Shown here: positions 26,414 through 35,226 of the stretch, piece by piece
How the letters are laid out: the number at the start of each line of letters is the position of its first letter
How positions within the stretch are numbered: position 1 is the first letter of the stretch
Assembly: GCA_022843545.1 (NCBI GenBank)
Contig: JALHNL010000021.1
Location: 1-37,378, forward strand
Source of the DNA: Phycisphaerales bacterium
GTDB lineage: Bacteria; Planctomycetota; Phycisphaerae; Phycisphaerales; UBA1924
Length of the DNA: 37,378 nt
Direction: 5' to 3'
Position numbers and translations under genes: made by a program
Notes under the pieces: model-generated
Told to the model about the DNA's origin: nothing
Database searches by the model: none
What the model saw: the letters and a program-made list of their open reading frames with translations, nothing else

Positions 26414-27796
26414 ATGCCCCGACCCCGCCTCGCCCTGCACTGGAAGGTTCTCATCGCTCTGGCCCTGGGCGTCACCGCGGGCGCCCTGGTGCATGAACTC
26501 TGGACGCCCCAGGTCTGGGAGTCGCTGGGCGTCAAAGACCCCGCCGCCTTCCTCGCCCACAAGGCCTCCGACCAGAACGCCGCCGCGGGCGTGCTCGCCG
26601 AGGGCGTGCGATTCGTCCGCGCCGCCACCGAGTTCATCGGGCAGCTCTTCCTCCGCTGCCTGCGGTTCATCGCCGTCCCCGTCGTGCTCTTCAGCCTCGT
26701 GCTCGCCGTGGCCCAGGTGGGCGACCTGCGGACCATCGGGCGGGTGGGGGGCAAGACGCTTCTCTGCTTCGCCTTCACGCTCGCCTGCGCCGTCGCCATC
26801 GCCGTCGCGCTCGGCGCGCTCGTCGCCCCCGGCTCACTCGTCACCCCCGAGGCCCGCGACAAGATCATCGCCGAGTACGGCAACCGCGCCACCGAAGTGG
26901 TCTCAAACGCCGCCCAGGTCCGCGAGCAGGGCGTCTTCGGCTACCTGCTCAACATCGTCCCAACCAACCCCTTCAGCGCCATCGCCAACGCCCAGATGCT
27001 CCAGGTCGTCGCCACCGCCTTCCTGCTGGGCGTGGGCCTCACGCTGCTCCCGCGCGAGAAGGCCGCGCCCGTCGTGGGCGTGTGCGAGGCGATCACCGAA
27101 GCGATCATGAAGGTCGTCGAGCTCTTTATGCTCGCCGCGCCCCTCGCGGTCTTCTGCCTCATCTCTCAGTTCGTCAGCAACGTGGGGCTGGGCGCGCTCT
27201 GGAGCGTGCTCGCCTTCGCCGCCTGCGTGGTGGGGGGGCTGGGGCTCATCCTCTTCCTCGAGTACCCCCTGCTCATGTACTTCACCACCCGCGCCGGCAA
27301 CCGCATGACCCCCGCGCGCTTCTTCCGCGGCATGGCCCCCGCCATGACCGTCGCCTTCAGCAGCAGCAGCTCCTCCGCCACCCTCCCCGTCACCATCCAG
27401 TGCGCCCGCGACGGGCTCAAGGTCCCCCCCGACATCGTCAACTTCGTCTGCCCCATGGGCACCACGCTCAACATGGACGGCACCGCCCTGTTCCAGGTCA
27501 TCAGCGTGCTCTTCCTCGCGCAGCTCTACGGCGTCGAGCTCACCCTCGCGCAGCACATCACCGTCGGCCTCATGGCCGCGGTGGTGAGCGTGGGCGTCCC
27601 GGGCCTCCCCAGCGCCAGCATCATCATGATGGCCATCGTCCTCGACTCGGTGGGCGTGCCCACACAGGGCGTCGCCATCATCCTCGCCGTCGACCGCGTG
27701 CTCGATATGTGCCGCACCATCGTCAACGTCGCCGGCGACACCACCGCCTGCGTCGTCGTCGCGGGAAGCGAGGGCAGGCTGGGCAAGGACGAGTAG
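26414..27796 (+). CDS. Dicarboxylate/amino acid:cation symporter (DAACS, GltP/DctA type)
   Basis: 460 residues, ATG at 26414. Secondary transporter importing glutamate, aspartate or C4-dicarboxylates with protons or sodium. Family signatures are the serine-rich re-entrant hairpin SSSSSATLPVTIQ, the NMDGT motif in CPMGTTLNMDGTALFQ, GLPSASIIMMAIVLDSVG and the substrate-binding region DRVLDMCRTIVNVAGD. Eight membrane helices are expected. An insertion of about 60 residues after the first helix (WESLGVKDPAAFLAHKA onward) makes a longer loop than usual. Glutamate versus dicarboxylate specificity cannot be judged. It is convergent with the DinB-like gene with only 12 bp between stops. Confidence 0.93.
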   Translation: MPRPRLALHWKVLIALALGVTAGALVHELWTPQVWESLGVKDPAAFLAHKASDQNAAAGVLAEGVRFVRAATEFIGQLFLRCLRFIAVPVVLFSLVLAVAQVGDLRTIGRVGGKTLLCFAFTLACAVAIAVALGALVAPGSLVTPEARDKIIAEYGNRATEVVSNAAQVREQGVFGYLLNIVPTNPFSAIANAQMLQVVATAFLLGVGLTLLPREKAAPVVGVCEAITEAIMKVVELFMLAAPLAVFCLISQFVSNVGLGALWSVLAFAACVVGGLGLILFLEYPLLMYFTTRAGNRMTPARFFRGMAPAMTVAFSSSSSSATLPVTIQCARDGLKVPPDIVNFVCPMGTTLNMDGTALFQVISVLFLAQLYGVELTLAQHITVGLMAAVVSVGVPGLPSASIIMMAIVLDSVGVPTQGVAIILAVDRVLDMCRTIVNVAGDTTACVVVAGSEGRLGKDE

Positions 27797-27808
27797 GCGA
27801 CCGCCCGC

Positions 27809-28306
27809 TCACAGCGCCGCCGCCAGCCCCAGGCCCTTCCGCGTGTTGGCGATCTGCCCCAGGTGCCACCCCATGTGCCACTCCGCCCGCAGAGCCGCGT
27901 CCAGGCGGTCCTTCGCCATCCCGTGAGCCTCGCCCACCACCGGGCGGGCCATTTCCGCGTCCGTCCGCTTCCGCAGTTCGCCAGCGATCCGGTCCACGCT
28001 CGCCTTGAACTTCACCATCACCTCGTCCAGCGCCGGGTACTGCGACGGATTGTCCGCCGGCTGGCTCCCCATGCCGAACACTTTCTGCCACGCCTCAGGG
28101 CAGATCCCCGGCTCGCCCGTCATCAGCCCGAAGAACCAGTCGTTGCTCGTCGCGAGGTGCCCGATGTTCCACAGCAGGTGCTTGTCGTGCGCCGCCGGCA
28201 TCGCCGTCACCTTGTTCGCCGGCCAGTCCTTCGCGAACGTCATGATCACGTTGTAAGCAAACTCCACGGCGTCGGCGGCTTTGTTCGCGGCGTACTGGCT
28301 GGACAC
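27809..28306 (-). CDS. DinB-like superfamily protein
   Basis: 165 residues from GTG at 28306, chosen because AGGAG lies 7 bp upstream; the longer frame to 28354 has an Arg-rich leader that looks non-coding. The four-helix DinB fold carries three candidate metal-binding histidines: H50 in LWNIGHLATSNDW, then H144 and H148 in EWHMGWHLGQIANTRKGLGL. The LRR-like LGL end is typical. Members include thiol transferases (bacillithiol, mycothiol) and proteins of unknown function. The metal and reaction here are unknown. It lies between the symporter and isocitrate dehydrogenase genes, divergent from the latter. Confidence 0.82.
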   Translation of the reverse strand: MSSQYAANKAADAVEFAYNVIMTFAKDWPANKVTAMPAAHDKHLLWNIGHLATSNDWFFGLMTGEPGICPEAWQKVFGMGSQPADNPSQYPALDEVMVKFKASVDRIAGELRKRTDAEMARPVVGEAHGMAKDRLDAALRAEWHMGWHLGQIANTRKGLGLAAAL

Positions 28307-28524
28307 GGGTCGGCTCCTGATTCGGGTGGGTGTGGTGAAGCGGTCGGCGCGCAAGGACCGCGCCGCTCGCGTTGGAATGTCGCTCCCGCTCGGAGGTTAC
28401 CGGTCTTCACGATCATCGCCACGCCACACCGTCGACGACGCGCCAAAGTGCGCTACCCTCCGGTCCGAAACTCTCTTCGTTCCCCCACCTTTTGGGCCAA
28501 GGAAGCCCCCCGAGAGGAGCCATC

Positions 28525-30015
28525 ATGTCCAGCCTCAACATCGCCCTGGCCGCCGGCGACGGCATCGGTCCCGAGATCATGGACGCCACCCTGGCCGTCT
28601 TCAAGGCCGCCGGCGTCGCCGATCACCTCAACTTCATCCCCGTCGAAATGGGCGCCGCGCAGTTCGCCAAGGGCAACTCCCGTGGCATGAGCCCCGACGC
28701 CATCAAGACCGTCGAGGACTGCGGAATCCTCTTCAAGGGCCCCATGGAAACGCCCAAGGGCGGCGGCGGCAAGTCCATCAATGTCACCGCCCGCAAGATG
28801 TGGAACGCCTTCGCCAACTTCCGCCACTTCAAAACCCTCCCCGGCGTTCACACCGTCTACTCCCGCGCCGGAATCAACCTCGACTTCGCCATCGTCCGCG
28901 AGAACATCGAGGACACCTACGGCGGCGTTGAGCACCGCCTCTCCAACGACATGATCCAGTGCAAGCGCCTCATCAGCGCGCCAGGCTCGGATCAGGTCCA
29001 CCGCTATGCCTTCCAGACCGCCCGCCGCCTCGGCATCAAGAAGGTCCACTGCGGGCACAAAGCCAACATCATGAAGATGACCGACGGCCTCTTCCTCGAG
29101 CGCTTCAAGGCCGCCGGAAAGGACTTTCCCGAGATCGAGCAGGCCGACGTCATCGTCGACGCCCTCTGCATGAACCTCGTCGTCAAGCCCCAGCAGTACC
29201 AGATGATCGTCCTCCCCAACCTTCAGGGCGACATCGTCTCCGACCTCGCCGCCGGCCTCGTCGGCGGGCTGGGCTTCGCCCCCTCCGCCAACATCGGCAA
29301 GCACATCAGCATCTTCGAGGCCGTCCACGGCACCGCGCCCGACATCGCCGGCCAGGGCAAGGCCAACCCCACCGCCCTCATCCTCTCGGGCCTCATGATG
29401 CTCCGCCACCTCGGGCTCGTGAAGCAGGCCTCGATCATCGAGAACGCCCTCCTCGCCGCGCTCGAGCAGGGTGTCCGCACCGGCGACTTCGGCTCCGGCG
29501 AAGCCGCCAAGCCCGCCCTGGGCACCAAGCCCTTCGCGCAGGCCATCATCGACCGCCTCGGCCAGACCCCCAAGACCGTCCCCGCCGTCCCGCCCAGCGA
29601 GCAGGCCGCGCCCACGTTCGTCAAGCCCGAGCGTCCGCAGCACCAGGAAGTGATCCGCACGTTCATGAACGTGGTCCGCCACGTCACCGGCTGCGACATC
29701 TACCTCGACACGCCCCTCTCCCCCGTCGCCGTCGCCGAAGAAATGCAGCGCGTCTGCGCCGACACCCCCTTCAAGCTCGTCCTCGTCAGCAACCGCGGCA
29801 CCCAGGTCTGGCCCACCGGCTCCATCTTCACCGAGTGCGTCGACTACTACCGAGTCCGCTTCGAACTCAAGGACGAATTCCGCCCGGGCGACTTCGGCCA
29901 GGCCCGCTGCGTCGCCCTCATGGACAAGATCGCCGAGAAGTTCACCGTCTGCTCGTACGAACTCCTCCGCGTCTTCGACGGCGTCAAGGGCTACTCGCTC
30001 GCGCAGGGGCAGTGA
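28525..30015 (+). CDS. icd: NADP-type isocitrate dehydrogenase, long-tailed form
   Basis: 496 residues. ATG at 28525 is preceded by AGAGGAG at proper spacing. It oxidises isocitrate to 2-oxoglutarate in the TCA cycle. The enzyme core shows [73 protein letters not shown] and [22 protein letters not shown]-terminal domain of about 130 residues, after a Pro-rich linker near residue 360, is found in the Thermus-type long isocitrate dehydrogenases of about 490-500 residues. NADP rather than NAD is inferred from that family resemblance. It is convergent with polX (7 bp between stops). Confidence 0.93.
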   Translation: MSSLNIALAAGDGIGPEIMDATLAVFKAAGVADHLNFIPVEMGAAQFAKGNSRGMSPDAIKTVEDCGILFKGPMETPKGGGGKSINVTARKMWNAFANFRHFKTLPGVHTVYSRAGINLDFAIVRENIEDTYGGVEHRLSNDMIQCKRLISAPGSDQVHRYAFQTARRLGIKKVHCGHKANIMKMTDGLFLERFKAAGKDFPEIEQADVIVDALCMNLVVKPQQYQMIVLPNLQGDIVSDLAAGLVGGLGFAPSANIGKHISIFEAVHGTAPDIAGQGKANPTALILSGLMMLRHLGLVKQASIIENALLAALEQGVRTGDFGSGEAAKPALGTKPFAQAIIDRLGQTPKTVPAVPPSEQAAPTFVKPERPQHQEVIRTFMNVVRHVTGCDIYLDTPLSPVAVAEEMQRVCADTPFKLVLVSNRGTQVWPTGSIFTECVDYYRVRFELKDEFRPGDFGQARCVALMDKIAEKFTVCSYELLRVFDGVKGYSLAQGQ

Positions 30016-30022
30016 TCGCCTC

Positions 30023-31846
30023 TCACCGCCGCTTCTTCTTCAGCCACTCGTGCAGGTCCTTCGCGCTCCACGTATTCACGCACGCCTCCGCCCTCAGCCA
30101 CCCGCGCCGCCCCGTCGTCACTCCGAACCGCAGGTTGCCGAAGTCCGCCGGGTGGTGCACGTCGCAGTTGATCGCGATCGCGCACCCCGCCTCCACCGCC
30201 ATCCTCACGTGAACGTCGCGCAGGTCCAGCCTCATCCAGTGCGCGTTGATCTCCAGCGCCGTGCCGTGCGCCTTCGCCGCCGCGATCACCTCCGCCATGT
30301 CCGGCTCCAGCCCCGCCCGGCGCATGATCAGCCGCCCCGTCGGGTGCCCCAGGATGTGAACCAGCGGGTGGCTCACCGCGCGGATCAGCCGCTCCGTCGC
30401 CGCCTTGGGCTCCTGCTTCAGCGCCGCGTGGGGTGAGGCCACCACCACGTCCAGTTCCGCCAGCAGTTCATCGTCGTAGTCCAGCCGCCCGTCGGGCAAA
30501 ATGTCCACCTCGCTGCCCGCCAGAAGCGTGATCCCCTTCACTTCCTCCCGCGCCGCGTGAATCGCCCGGATGTGCCGCCGCAGCCGGTCGGGCTTCAGCC
30601 CGTTGGCGATCACGCTCGACTGGCTGTGGTCCGTGATCGCTAGCGTGTGAAAGCCCCGCCGCTTCGCCTCCTTCGCCAGTTCCACGATCGACAGCACCCC
30701 GTCGCTCGCCGTCGTGTGCGAGTGCAGCTCCGCCTGGATGTCGCCCAGCTCAATCAGCCGCGGCGTCCCCTTCACGTCCAGTTCGCCCCGCCCCTCGCGG
30801 ATCTCCGGCGGAACCCACGCCACCCCCAGCGCTTCGCAGATGCTCTCCTCCGTCTTCCCCGCCAGCGGGCGCACGTGCCGCGCCTGCGGCGGCGTCTTCT
30901 CGTGATCCTCCGGGAACAGCCCGTACTCGTTGAGCGTCAGCCCCCGATCCTGCGCCCGCCCGCGCAGCGCCACGTTGAAGTCCTTGCTCCCCGTGAAGTA
31001 CATCAGCGCCGCGCCCCACGACTCCAGCGGCACCACCTTCACATCCACCTGCATCGACGGGCCCGAGTCCTCACCCGCGTCCTTGATCGGAGCTTCTCCG
31101 TCGTCGGTCACCGCTTCGCCCGCGCTCAGCCTCACCCGGCATGACGCCCGCGTCTCCCCGCTCTGCAGCACCGCCGTCACCCCCGGCATCGTGACAAACG
31201 CCTGCACCACGCCCGCCGGGTCCGCCGTCGCCACCAGAATGTCCAGGTCGCCCACCGTCTCGCGCCCGCGCCGAAGCGACCCCGCCGCCTCGATCCGTTC
31301 GATCTTCGCGCGCGCCTTCAGGTGCGCGATCACCGCCTCCGCCAGAACCGTCGCCGGCCCCAGCCGATGCCGCTTGGTGCTCTCCGACAGCATCGAGATC
31401 GCCGCCTTCAGCTTCTCGACCGACTTCTCGCCCATCCGCGGCAGCTTCAGGATCGACCCGTCCGCGATGATCCGGTGCAGGTCCGCCAGGCTCGTCACCC
31501 CCGCCTGCGTCCAGAACACCCGCACCGTCTTGGGCCCGATCCCCTGCAGTTGCAGCAGTTGCAGCAGCCCCGCCGGCACCTTCGCCGCCAGTTCCGCGTG
31601 CTCAGCGATCGCGCCCGTCGTCACCAGCTCGACGATCTTCTCCGCCGTCTTGGGCCCCAGCCCCTCGATCTTCCGCAAATCCGCCGCGCCGGTCGCCCCG
31701 CGAGCGATCGACGCGATGTCGCCCGGAAAATCCTCCACCGCCCGCGCCGCCCGGCTGTGCGCCAGAACTCGGAACGAGTCCTCCCCCAGCAGCTCCATCA
31801 TGCTGGCGATCTCAGACAAGGCACGCGCGATCGCGGCGTTGGACAT
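30023..31846 (-). CDS. polX: DNA polymerase/3'-5' exonuclease PolX
   Basis: 607 residues, ATG at 31846. Family X repair polymerase joined to a PHP metal-dependent nuclease. N-terminal helix-hairpin-helix motifs (IEGLGPKTAEKI, LQGIGPKTVRVFW) bind DNA. The polymerase core has AAGSLRRGRETVGDLDILV with catalytic D200 and D202; the third Asp is D268 in MQVDVKVV. The PHP domain begins at about residue 370 with ELHSHTTASDG (H375, H377) and AITDHSQSS. Between the second and third polymerase aspartates there is an acidic, disordered-looking insertion of about 24 residues (241-264) that most PolX proteins lack. It is the last gene of an rpoZ-coaC-polX run, 9 bp after coaC. Confidence 0.94.
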   Translation of the reverse strand: MSNAAIARALSEIASMMELLGEDSFRVLAHSRAARAVEDFPGDIASIARGATGAADLRKIEGLGPKTAEKIVELVTTGAIAEHAELAAKVPAGLLQLLQLQGIGPKTVRVFWTQAGVTSLADLHRIIADGSILKLPRMGEKSVEKLKAAISMLSESTKRHRLGPATVLAEAVIAHLKARAKIERIEAAGSLRRGRETVGDLDILVATADPAGVVQAFVTMPGVTAVLQSGETRASCRVRLSAGEAVTDDGEAPIKDAGEDSGPSMQVDVKVVPLESWGAALMYFTGSKDFNVALRGRAQDRGLTLNEYGLFPEDHEKTPPQARHVRPLAGKTEESICEALGVAWVPPEIREGRGELDVKGTPRLIELGDIQAELHSHTTASDGVLSIVELAKEAKRRGFHTLAITDHSQSSVIANGLKPDRLRRHIRAIHAAREEVKGITLLAGSEVDILPDGRLDYDDELLAELDVVVASPHAALKQEPKAATERLIRAVSHPLVHILGHPTGRLIMRRAGLEPDMAEVIAAAKAHGTALEINAHWMRLDLRDVHVRMAVEAGCAIAINCDVHHPADFGNLRFGVTTGRRGWLRAEACVNTWSAKDLHEWLKKKRR

Positions 31847-31855
31847 GCCGGAACT

Positions 31856-32416
31856 CTAACCCATCGCCCCCCGCACCGCCTCCACCAACTCCTCAGGCTC
31901 TGGAAGCCGCCCGCGCCCCACCGTCCGGCACGCCTGCCATCCGCTCGCCGGGTCCAGAATCGTGAACCCGTCGGCGCGAAGCGTCGCCAGGTTCCGCTGC
32001 GTCGACGGCTGGTCCAGCATCACCTCGTTCATCGACGGAGCCAAGAGCACCGGCGTCTTCCGCCGGTCAATCGCCGACAGAATCAGGCACACGATGTCGT
32101 CGGTGATGCCCGCCGCCAGCTTTGCCAGGCAGTCCATGCTCGCCGGCGCCACGATCGCCACCTTCGCCGACCGCGCCAGGCTGATGTGCTGCGGGTCGTG
32201 GCTCTCCACGTGCTCCCACGCCGATGTATACACCGCCCGCCCGGACAAAGCCTGGAACGTCAGCGGAGTCACGAACTTCGTCGCGCCCGGCGTCATCGCC
32301 ACCGTCACCTGCGCGCCCGCCTGCGCCAGTTTGGACACCAGCCCCGCGGCCTTGAACGCCGCGATCCCGCCGGTCACCCCGACGATCACGTTCGCGCTGT
32401 GCAGCGGGTCGGGCAT
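31856..32416 (-). CDS. coaC: Stand-alone phosphopantothenoylcysteine decarboxylase-like flavoprotein
   Basis: 186 residues, ATG at 32416. FMN-dependent decarboxylase family that makes 4'-phosphopantetheine for coenzyme A. The nucleotide-binding start VGVTGGIAAFKAAGLVSKL, catalytic His77 in HISLAR, Asn130 in APSMN and Cys163 in the flap (GWQACRTVGRGRLPEP) are all present. The PASANT motif reads PASMDC (91-96), with Asn changed to Asp. Most bacteria fuse this domain to the CoaB ligase; here the protein ends after CoaC, so CoaB must be encoded elsewhere or the protein has a different substrate. It follows rpoZ by 27 bp, matching the common rpoZ-coaBC neighbourhood. Confidence 0.88.
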   Translation of the reverse strand: MPDPLHSANVIVGVTGGIAAFKAAGLVSKLAQAGAQVTVAMTPGATKFVTPLTFQALSGRAVYTSAWEHVESHDPQHISLARSAKVAIVAPASMDCLAKLAAGITDDIVCLILSAIDRRKTPVLLAPSMNEVMLDQPSTQRNLATLRADGFTILDPASGWQACRTVGRGRLPEPEELVEAVRGAMG

Positions 32417-32443
32417 GGATCAATCAGCCCAGGGCTCGCGCGC

Positions 32444-32680
32444 TCACCGCGCCGGCGGCAGCGCCGCCTTCACCGACTCGTCGTTGTGATCGATCTCGGG
32501 GACCAGCTTGTCCTCCATGATCTCCTGGATCACCACTTCCAGATCGCTGCGGCCGTGCCGCTCCACCATCGGCCGTGCGCCGTCCATGAGCTGCACCAGC
32601 CGACGCTGGATCAGTGCGCACAGGCGGAACCGGCCGCCGACCTTGTTGATGATCTCGTCGCTCTTGAGGGCTTCGATCAT
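32444..32680 (-). CDS. rpoZ: RNA polymerase omega subunit
   Basis: 78 residues, ATG at 32680. Small subunit that supports assembly of RNA polymerase. The text MIEALKSDEIINKVGGRFRL with ALIQRRLVQLMDGARPMVE is the typical omega core, in which a helix-rich segment wraps the beta-prime C-terminus, and it most resembles planctomycete versions. The acidic C-terminal part (ESVKAALP) ends early. It leads an apparent operon with coaC and polX. The assignment is by motif; the protein is too short for residue-level checks. Confidence 0.88.
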   Translation of the reverse strand: MIEALKSDEIINKVGGRFRLCALIQRRLVQLMDGARPMVERHGRSDLEVVIQEIMEDKLVPEIDHNDESVKAALPPAR

Positions 32681-33237
32681 GGGGGCAGAGACTCCAGTGA
32701 GAGCGGTGGGGCGGGGATGGCAGGCCGAGCTGGGCGGTCAGTACACGCGAGGCCGAAATTCGCAAAGGCGGGATAGTCCGGCCCGAGCGCGGCTGAAGTG
32801 GCGAGACCGCTCGTGCCGATGAAGCAAAGTCTTTGAAAAATCGGGATGCCATCCCCGAGAACGCTGGTATACTAGGGCGCTGACAGGGGTGGGTCGACTG
32901 GCTCTGTGTGGACGGTCTTTCGCTTCGGTCTTCGCCGCCGATCGGCTCGGGCTTTGATAGGATGCCCCGGCTAGGTCGGAGATTGGGCGACTTCAGGCCC
33001 TAGCCAGCCCGTTCCCGGATCTCCCGGCCGCGAAACCTACGACCCGTGCCGCGCAGCGCGTGATGTCGTGGTCTTTCTGAGCCCGGTTCAGGTGTCATCG
33101 GTCGGGGCTTCCCCGGCCGTGTTGCGCGAAGTCGAGGGCCAGACCCTCGGCCCGCCATCGCGAAGTTCGATTCTGGGTTCGCCCCCGCATTTCGGCCCTG
33201 TCTGGCCGCCTTCTCGCGGGGGCTTGGGAACCGGTTC
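32681..33237 (+). promoter_or_regulatory. 557-bp spacer: promoter and long structured leader for the DUF3553-type gene
   Basis: No credible coding frame. On the plus strand a TGG followed directly by TATACT (32865-32873) forms an extended -10 promoter; TTGAAA further upstream is too distant to be its -35. The 18-bp sequence just before it (32841-32858) is a near-palindrome and could be an operator. Transcription from here would give a leader of about 355 nt. In its last 60 nt, bases 176-188 of the 33000s pair with 216-232 (GGTTC-GCCCCCGC with GCGGGGGC and GAACC, with a 4-nt bulge) around an inner CGGCC/GGCCG stem. This sits directly before the ATG and may block ribosome access. A CGAGGG/CCCTCG hairpin lies upstream. 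Confidence 0.5.
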
Positions 33238-33867
33238 ATGCTGACCAAGACGTGGTCCTTCGGCGACAAAGTCGTGCATCTGGAGCGTCCCGAGTGGGGC
33301 AGCGGCATCGTCACCGCCGTCGCGGGCGACAGCCTCGACGGGCGACCCTGCCAGCGCCTCACCATCCGCTTCGAGCGAGCAGGCGTCAAGCAGTTGCTCT
33401 CCGCCATCGCCCACCTGGTGCCCGCCTCCGACGCCCCCGCCATACACCCGATGGCCTCCAACGAGCCCCTGGGCCACGCCTCGGACCACGACGACCCGCT
33501 CAAGGCCGCCATCGCCGGGCCCAGCGCCAAAGAGGTCATGCTCAAGCTGCCCCAGCGGGCAAACGACCCCTTCACCACCCCCCGCGCCCGCCTGGAGGGC
33601 ACGCTCGCCCTCTACCGCTACTCGGAACATGGGGGGAGTCTGCTGGATTGGGCGTCGGCGCAAAGCGGGCTGAAGGACCCCATGACCCGCTTCAATCGCC
33701 ACGAGCTCGAAGACCTCTTCAAGCGCTGGACCATGGTCCGCGATGACCACTTCCGCAAGCTCGCCGGCGAACTCCGCAAGAACGACCCCGCCCTGCTCGC
33801 CGACGTCATGAAGTCCGCGCCCCGCTCCGCCCAGAACGCGCTGAAGCGTTTCGACGCGCTGCGTTGA
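33238..33867 (+). CDS. DUF3553-type protein
   Basis: 209 residues, ATG at 33238. The N-terminal about 55 residues (WSFGDKVVHLERPEWGSGIV, then RLTIRFERAGVKQLL) have the pattern of DUF3553 domains, a beta-barrel resembling the RNA-polymerase-binding part of CarD and found in some helicases. The rest, about 90-209, is helical and ends in LADVMKSAPRSAQNALKRFD; I do not recognise it. No membrane segment. The role is unknown; a contact with RNA polymerase or nucleic acid is plausible by fold only. The start has only a weak ribosome site, buried in a hairpin. The following 228 bp to the next gene show nothing certain. Confidence 0.7.
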   Translation: MLTKTWSFGDKVVHLERPEWGSGIVTAVAGDSLDGRPCQRLTIRFERAGVKQLLSAIAHLVPASDAPAIHPMASNEPLGHASDHDDPLKAAIAGPSAKEVMLKLPQRANDPFTTPRARLEGTLALYRYSEHGGSLLDWASAQSGLKDPMTRFNRHELEDLFKRWTMVRDDHFRKLAGELRKNDPALLADVMKSAPRSAQNALKRFDALR

Positions 33868-34095
33868 CTTTCGGCAACACCCGTTACAACCGGACCCCGC
33901 CCTCACCCCGGCCCGCGCCCCCGCCGCGCCCCCAAATCCGCTTTCCCGCGGCTGCGCACGCGTTTTTCTCGGACGCCCACGCTCTGGCACGCCAGCCTGG
34001 CGCGGCCCTTGTTCCTCTGGTCTCTCGTCGGGACACACGAGCCCGACGCCAAACCCCCGTCCCCCACGGGCCTAGACCAGAAGAGGAGCACGACC

Positions 34096-34383
34096 ATGAA
34101 CGAGCAGGACTTCCAGAACAAACTCGGCGAACTCATGCAGCAGATCGGCGAACTCCCCACCGACCAGCGCGAACGCCTCGAACAGATGGCCGGCGAAGCC
34201 CGCGACCGCCACAACCGCATGAAGAAGACCATCACCGACCTGCAGGACTCCCTCGATTACCTCCGCCTCTCCGTCAAGTACATCATGTTCGACCTCGAGG
34301 CCACCCGCCGCGAGAACGCCTACCTCCGCAAACTCCTCGAGAAGTCCGCCGAGGGCCACGACGACGGCAACGGCGCCGACTGA
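34096..34383 (+). CDS. Small coiled-coil protein of unknown function
   Basis: 95 residues. ATG at 34096 is preceded by AGAGGAG at good distance. Almost the whole chain is predicted helical, with heptad-like spacing from about residue 5 to 86: LGELMQQIGELP, QRERLEQMAGEA, ITDLQDSLDYLRLSVKYIMF and ATRRENAYLRKLLE. The C-terminus is a short acidic tail (EGHDDGNGAD). The segment YLRLSVKYIMFDLEATRREN is distinctive and I think it recurs in planctomycete proteins, but I cannot check. No DNA-binding motif is obvious. Function unknown; dimer or filament formation is likely. Confidence 0.75.
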   Translation: MNEQDFQNKLGELMQQIGELPTDQRERLEQMAGEARDRHNRMKKTITDLQDSLDYLRLSVKYIMFDLEATRRENAYLRKLLEKSAEGHDDGNGAD

Positions 34384-34506
34384 ACCCCAACCACTCCCGC
34401 CCCGGCCCGCCCCAGAGGGCGCCCGAGCGCGGCAACGAAACTCTCTCCTCTGGTCCTGCGCGTTGGCTACCGCCGACACGCGGGTTTCCCGGGCAGCACC
34501 TCACGC

Positions 34507-35061
34507 TCAGCGGGTCGCCGGCTTCGTGATCTCCACCACCCGCCCCGCCACCTCGTTGGGCACCATGAACGACAGGCTGTAGTGCGCGATCAGCCAGCGC
34601 CCGGGCTCCCCGCGCCTCACCGCCACGCCCGTCCCCCGGCACACGCCGTACTTCGCGTTGTCCAGCAGTTCGTCGAAGTACGCCACGCCCGCGCCCGCCA
34701 GCGCCACATGCCGCGACCCCGCCCGCGGCACATACGTCCAGCCCTGCCCGCGATCAAAGTACGGCTTGGCGTACGCCCTGAACTCGTCCACCGTCCAGCG
34801 CTCCGTCGCATCGGTGCCGAGGAACACGCCCTCGGGCGCAAAGCACCCGAAGTACGCCCCGCCATCAGCCCGCGAGGCCGCCGCGTGGAACGTGTCCAGC
34901 AGCGCGCCCACCTCGCGTGCAGCCTCCGCCGCATCCGCGCTCGTCGCCATGTCCGCCTCCCCTCTCGCCCCGCCCCCCGGCGCCCGGCACGCAGGCATCG
35001 CCGACAAAGCCGACAACGCCAGCACCGCCCCCAAACCCCATCCGCCCATCGCTCGTCTCAT
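34507..35061 (-). CDS. NTF2/SnoaL-like lipoprotein (DUF4440 group)
   Basis: 184 residues from ATG at 35061. An N-terminal hydrophobic signal (MGGWGLGAVLALSALSAM) ends at Cys in MPACRAPG, a weak lipobox, so it is probably exported and perhaps lipidated. The mature part is an NTF2-like cone: helix EVGALLDTFHAAASRAD, then YFGCFAPEGVFLGTDATERW, EFRAYAKPYF, strands around SRHVALAGAGVAYFDELLD and a closing RWLIAHYSLSFMVPNEVA. Similar proteins are described as ketosteroid isomerase-like or DUF4440 with varied or no catalysis. The longer frame to 35214 includes sequence that is non-coding. Function unknown. Confidence 0.82.
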   Translation of the reverse strand: MRRAMGGWGLGAVLALSALSAMPACRAPGGGARGEADMATSADAAEAAREVGALLDTFHAAASRADGGAYFGCFAPEGVFLGTDATERWTVDEFRAYAKPYFDRGQGWTYVPRAGSRHVALAGAGVAYFDELLDNAKYGVCRGTGVAVRRGEPGRWLIAHYSLSFMVPNEVAGRVVEITKPATR

Positions 35062-35094
35062 GCCCGAGCATAACGCCCTCTCCCAGAAAGGGTG

Positions 35095-35115
35095 GCCCAG
35101 GCTTCCCGCCTGGGC
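35095..35115. repeat. Short palindromic hairpin of REP-like type
   Basis: An 8-bp perfect stem, GCCCAGGC with GCCTGGGC, around TTCCC. It lies upstream of the NTF2-like gene and 110 bp before tRNA-Ser. Similar CAGGCTTCC-centred palindromes appear between genes in several planctomycetes, as far as I recall. It could also be a terminator. A single copy is visible here. Confidence 0.5.
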
Positions 35116-35226
35116 GGCCTTGGGCCCGCGTGGACGCCTTCGCGACCCCCGCTTCAAACAGACCCAGGCCCCGCCAGACCGCCGATTTGATTCCCGCCCG
35201 CCCCTCCATACCATCCCATCCCAGCC

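Noticed and set aside
33000-33237. Possible tmRNA or SRP RNA in the long spacer
   Set aside because: The TTCGATTC text resembles a T-loop, but there is no matching acceptor stem, no tag-peptide frame and no SRP GGAAGCAGC-type motif.
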